Shown: one piece after another, positions 60,446 to 64,000 of the stretch
Layout of the letters: each line of letters starts with the position of its first letter
Position numbering within the stretch: position 1 is the stretch's first letter
From: Anaeromyxobacter diazotrophicus
Lineage (GTDB): Bacteria; Myxococcota; Myxococcia; Myxococcales; Anaeromyxobacteraceae
Length of the DNA stretch: 64,000 bases
Assembly: GCF_013340205.1 (NCBI RefSeq)
Contig: NZ_BJTG01000001.1
Coordinates: 248,001-312,000 of the forward strand
Reading direction: 5' to 3'
Made by a program: the position numbers and the translations under genes
Notes under the pieces: generated by a model
Databases searched by the model: none
What the model saw: the letters and a program-made list of their open reading frames with translations, nothing else
Told to the model about the DNA's origin: nothing

Positions 60446-61102
60446 TCACTGCAGCGCCCGCGCCCCCAGGTACCCCAGCTTCTCCGCCCCGCCCATCCGG
60501 TAGCTCTGCCGCAGCTCGCGCAGGAGCCCGTCGGCGTCGGCCCCATCCACGTAGCGCGCCTCCAGCCACCGCGCGTAGCCGCCCGCCAGGCGGTTCGCGA
60601 GCTGGTAGCGCTCGCGCTCGTCCGGCGCGAGGTGCGGCAGGTACGCCACCCGCTCGAACAGGCGCCGCCGCAGCGCGCGCGACGCGCCCCGGTGGCCGCG
60701 CCGCCACAGGTGCAGGACGAGCAGCGCCCACTTGTCCACCTCGGCCTGGACCTCGAGCTCGAGGAGCGACACCGGCAGCCCGGCCGCGGCGCGGGTCACG
60801 AGGTAGACGAAGTGCGACACGCCCTCGGCCGCGCAGGCGAGCCGCGGCAGCACCTCCGGGGCGGTGAGGAGCGGCCGGCGATCGTGCGGGTCGGCGGCTC
60901 GGGCGGCGAAGAGCACCTCGTCGGCGAGGAAGAGCCCCAGCTCGAGCCCCTCCTCCGACTCGCGCACCAACAGCGCCTCGAGGGCGCGCGGCTCACCCGC
61001 CGCCGCGCGCGCCCGCTCGCGATCGACGAGGAAGTCCTCCACCGCCGGCGCCCGCACGCCGTAGATGGCCTCGAGCTCCGCCTGGAAGAAGGGGATGGTC
61101 AC
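60446..61102 (-). CDS. Conserved-looking protein of unknown function (218 aa)
   Basis: GTG start one base after the upstream stop. Soluble, helical: IPFFQAELEAIYGVRAPAVEDFLVDRE at the N-terminus and ERYQLANRLAGGYARWLE near the end look like real, globular protein with no low complexity. No signal peptide or membrane helix. No motif that I know. Translationally linked with the neighbour and convergent with rpoZ. Confidence 0.65.
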   Translation of the reverse strand: MTIPFFQAELEAIYGVRAPAVEDFLVDRERARAAAGEPRALEALLVRESEEGLELGLFLADEVLFAARAADPHDRRPLLTAPEVLPRLACAAEGVSHFVYLVTRAAAGLPVSLLELEVQAEVDKWALLVLHLWRRGHRGASRALRRRLFERVAYLPHLAPDERERYQLANRLAGGYARWLEARYVDGADADGLLRELRQSYRMGGAEKLGYLGARALQ

Positions 61103-61103
61103 G

Positions 61104-61703
61104 TCACTGCTTCAGGTCGCGGCGCGGCCGGGACGGGCCGGCGAAGAGCGCCACCCCGCGCTCGCGCAGCTGGCGCGCGAGCCGCTCGGAGCCGGTGGCG
61201 AGGAACCGCTCGTAGAGCCGGAGGACGCCGCGGTTCGAGCGCAGCTCGGACTGCTCCGCGATCTCGGCCAGCAGGTCGACGAGCTGCGGGAACCGCTCGG
61301 CCAGCTCGGCGAAGAGGAGCTGCGCGCCCGACGGCCCGCGCGGCTCGCCCGAGAGCGCGTCGTACGCGCGCTCGCCCATGGCGATGTAGTAGTCCACGTC
61401 CACCAGCGACCGCGCGAGCGAGTCGCCGAAGAAGCCGGAGACGAAGAGCGAGGTGTCCCCGAGCTGCTTCAGGTTCCGGTACCGGGCCTCCCGGTCGCCC
61501 TCGAGCGCCCGCTTCAGCATCAGCGCCAGCGGCTCGTCGGGGGCGCCCCGCGCCGCGCCCCCGTGCAGCCGCTCCGCGAGCAGGTTCACGAGGTAGAACT
61601 CGGTCGCCTCTCGCACCCGCAGCCTGCGCTGTGCGAGGCTGTCCGACACCAGCTCCTTGAAGTACTCCTGCGCGCTCTGGCCGACGACGATGGGTTCGCT
61701 CAC
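61104..61703 (-). CDS. Protein of unknown function, groES-divergent (199 aa)
   Basis: GTG 61703 chosen for GGAGGT nine bases upstream. Soluble and helical: AQEYFKELVSDSLAQRRLRVREATEFYLVNLLAERL, DVDYYIAMGERAYDAL. Ends in basic RPRRDLKQ. I recognise no family. It shares its promoter region with groES, so heat-shock co-regulation is possible. Confidence 0.65.
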   Translation of the reverse strand: MSEPIVVGQSAQEYFKELVSDSLAQRRLRVREATEFYLVNLLAERLHGGAARGAPDEPLALMLKRALEGDREARYRNLKQLGDTSLFVSGFFGDSLARSLVDVDYYIAMGERAYDALSGEPRGPSGAQLLFAELAERFPQLVDLLAEIAEQSELRSNRGVLRLYERFLATGSERLARQLRERGVALFAGPSRPRRDLKQ

Positions 61704-61774
61704 CTGGTGGAGACCTCCACACCGCGGGTTCGTCCGCCCGGGCGCCTCCCGTCGCACCGGACGTCCCTTCGAAA

Positions 61775-61803
61775 AAGGTACCCTCGGCGGGTCGCCGACA
61801 CAA
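61775..61803 (-). promoter_or_regulatory. Promoter-like pair for the 199-aa gene
   Basis: Minus-strand TTGTGT (61803-61798) and TACCTT (61780-61775) are 17 bases apart, giving a leader of about 65 bases. Confidence 0.5.
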
Positions 61804-61825
61804 CCCCTCGTGATTTCGTGAGTTT

Positions 61826-61869
61826 TTGGCAGTCGGCGCCTGCGAGCGCCAGCGCGCCTCGACTGCCAG
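61826..61869. repeat. Wide inverted repeat with CIRCE-like half-sites
   Basis: TTGGCAGTC (61826-61834) is identical to the left half of the groES operator; GACTGCCAG (61861-61869) matches its complement in eight of nine positions. The spacer is 26 instead of 9 bases. Confidence 0.5.
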
Positions 61870-61922
61870 CCCGGGGCGAAATCTCCTGCCGCGCCGCCCC
61901 CCTCGCAGGCGGCCGGGCGCGC

Positions 61923-61950
61923 TTGACAGGTGATCGCGCGTGGTTAAAGT
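61923..61950 (+). promoter_or_regulatory. Sigma70-like promoter of groESL
   Basis: TTGACA (61923-61928), 16-base spacer, TAAAGT (61945-61950). Same -10 hexamer as rpoZ. Confidence 0.8.
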
Positions 61951-61961
61951 ACCCCGCGTCG

Positions 61962-61988
61962 TTGGCAGTCGGCTCGGCTGACTGCTAA
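61962..61988. promoter_or_regulatory. CIRCE-type operator of groESL
   Basis: TTGGCAGTC, nine bases, GACTGCTAA. The consensus is TTAGCACTC-N9-GAGTGCTAA; each half has one or two changes, which also preserve pairing. It lies 12 bases past the -10, where HrcA would block transcription. Confidence 0.85.
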
Positions 61989-62051
61989 CGACGTTCCCTT
62001 TTCCCCAGCCGGCCGCCCCCCCGGGCACCGCATCTCAAGAAGGAGGAGTCC

Positions 62052-64000
<1,949 letters not shown>

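Larger units (their letters stand above)
61704..62051. other. Divergent regulatory region of groES and the 199-aa gene
   Basis: No gene. From left: minus promoter (61775-61803), a wide inverted repeat with CIRCE-like halves (61826-61869), groES promoter (61923-61950), CIRCE-type operator (61962-61988), and a ribosome site before groES. Confidence 0.8.

Overview
The window is very GC-rich, densely coded bacterial chromosome. It most resembles an Anaeromyxobacter-type member of the Myxococcota. The evidence is two proteins ending in a MYXO-CTERM-like sorting tail (Cys, Gly-rich stretch, one hydrophobic helix, Arg cluster), paired bactofilins, a CheB-CheR-PAS fusion with hybrid histidine kinases, and an adjacent pair of myxobacterial outer-membrane proteins. 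Species assignment is inference. The window cuts genes at both ends: a glycan synthase at the left and groEL at the right.

Region 1 (1-9803) looks like an extracellular glucan locus. It holds a cellulose-synthase-like GT2 membrane enzyme with divergent motifs and no PilZ domain, and two DUF3131-type proteins, the second fused to a probable outer-membrane beta-barrel. A GH16 lipoprotein, a small barrel-like protein and a large GH3/PA14 beta-glucosidase with a MYXO-CTERM tail follow. Region 2 (9923-12113) has a small protein, an M20 amidohydrolase and a TRIC-type membrane protein. Region 3 (12160-24052) is a sensory island: hybrid histidine kinase, CheB-CheR-PAS fusion, stand-alone CheB, a second hybrid kinase, a chemoreceptor whose reading frame is broken by one base, and a solitary periplasmic binding protein. 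No CheA, CheW or CheY is present.

Region 4 (24399-43314) is mostly housekeeping: tRNA-Gly with terminator, a GT2-GT9 fusion, slt/TPR/pgsA, nadB, a bactofilin-bactofilin-ParB-like-pyrE-lipoprotein operon, a TPR protein with a hydrolase, an HTH regulator with a pseudo-receiver, a nitrilase-family enzyme, an outer-membrane pair, asd with an active-site-less paralogue, an epimerase and a GST. Region 5 (43315-46174) is accessory: a degenerate 31-bp tandem repeat, an HNH endonuclease-like protein, a 224-bp inverted-repeat element and two hexanucleotide arrays.

Region 6 (46175-53517, minus) is the envelope operon uppS-cdsA-dxr-rseP-tsaB plus an M50 protease and a lipoprotein. Region 7 (53629-60412) has a Ser/Thr kinase with a large insert, an unknown protein with a zinc-ribbon DnaC/IstB-like ATPase, a GldA/GldF/GldG-like ABC system with a DUF4340 protein, and rpoZ. 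Region 8 (60446-64000) has two unknown minus-strand genes and groES-groEL with a sigma70-like promoter and a CIRCE-type operator. Many start codons sit 6-8 bases after a -10-like hexamer, which suggests frequent leaderless transcripts.
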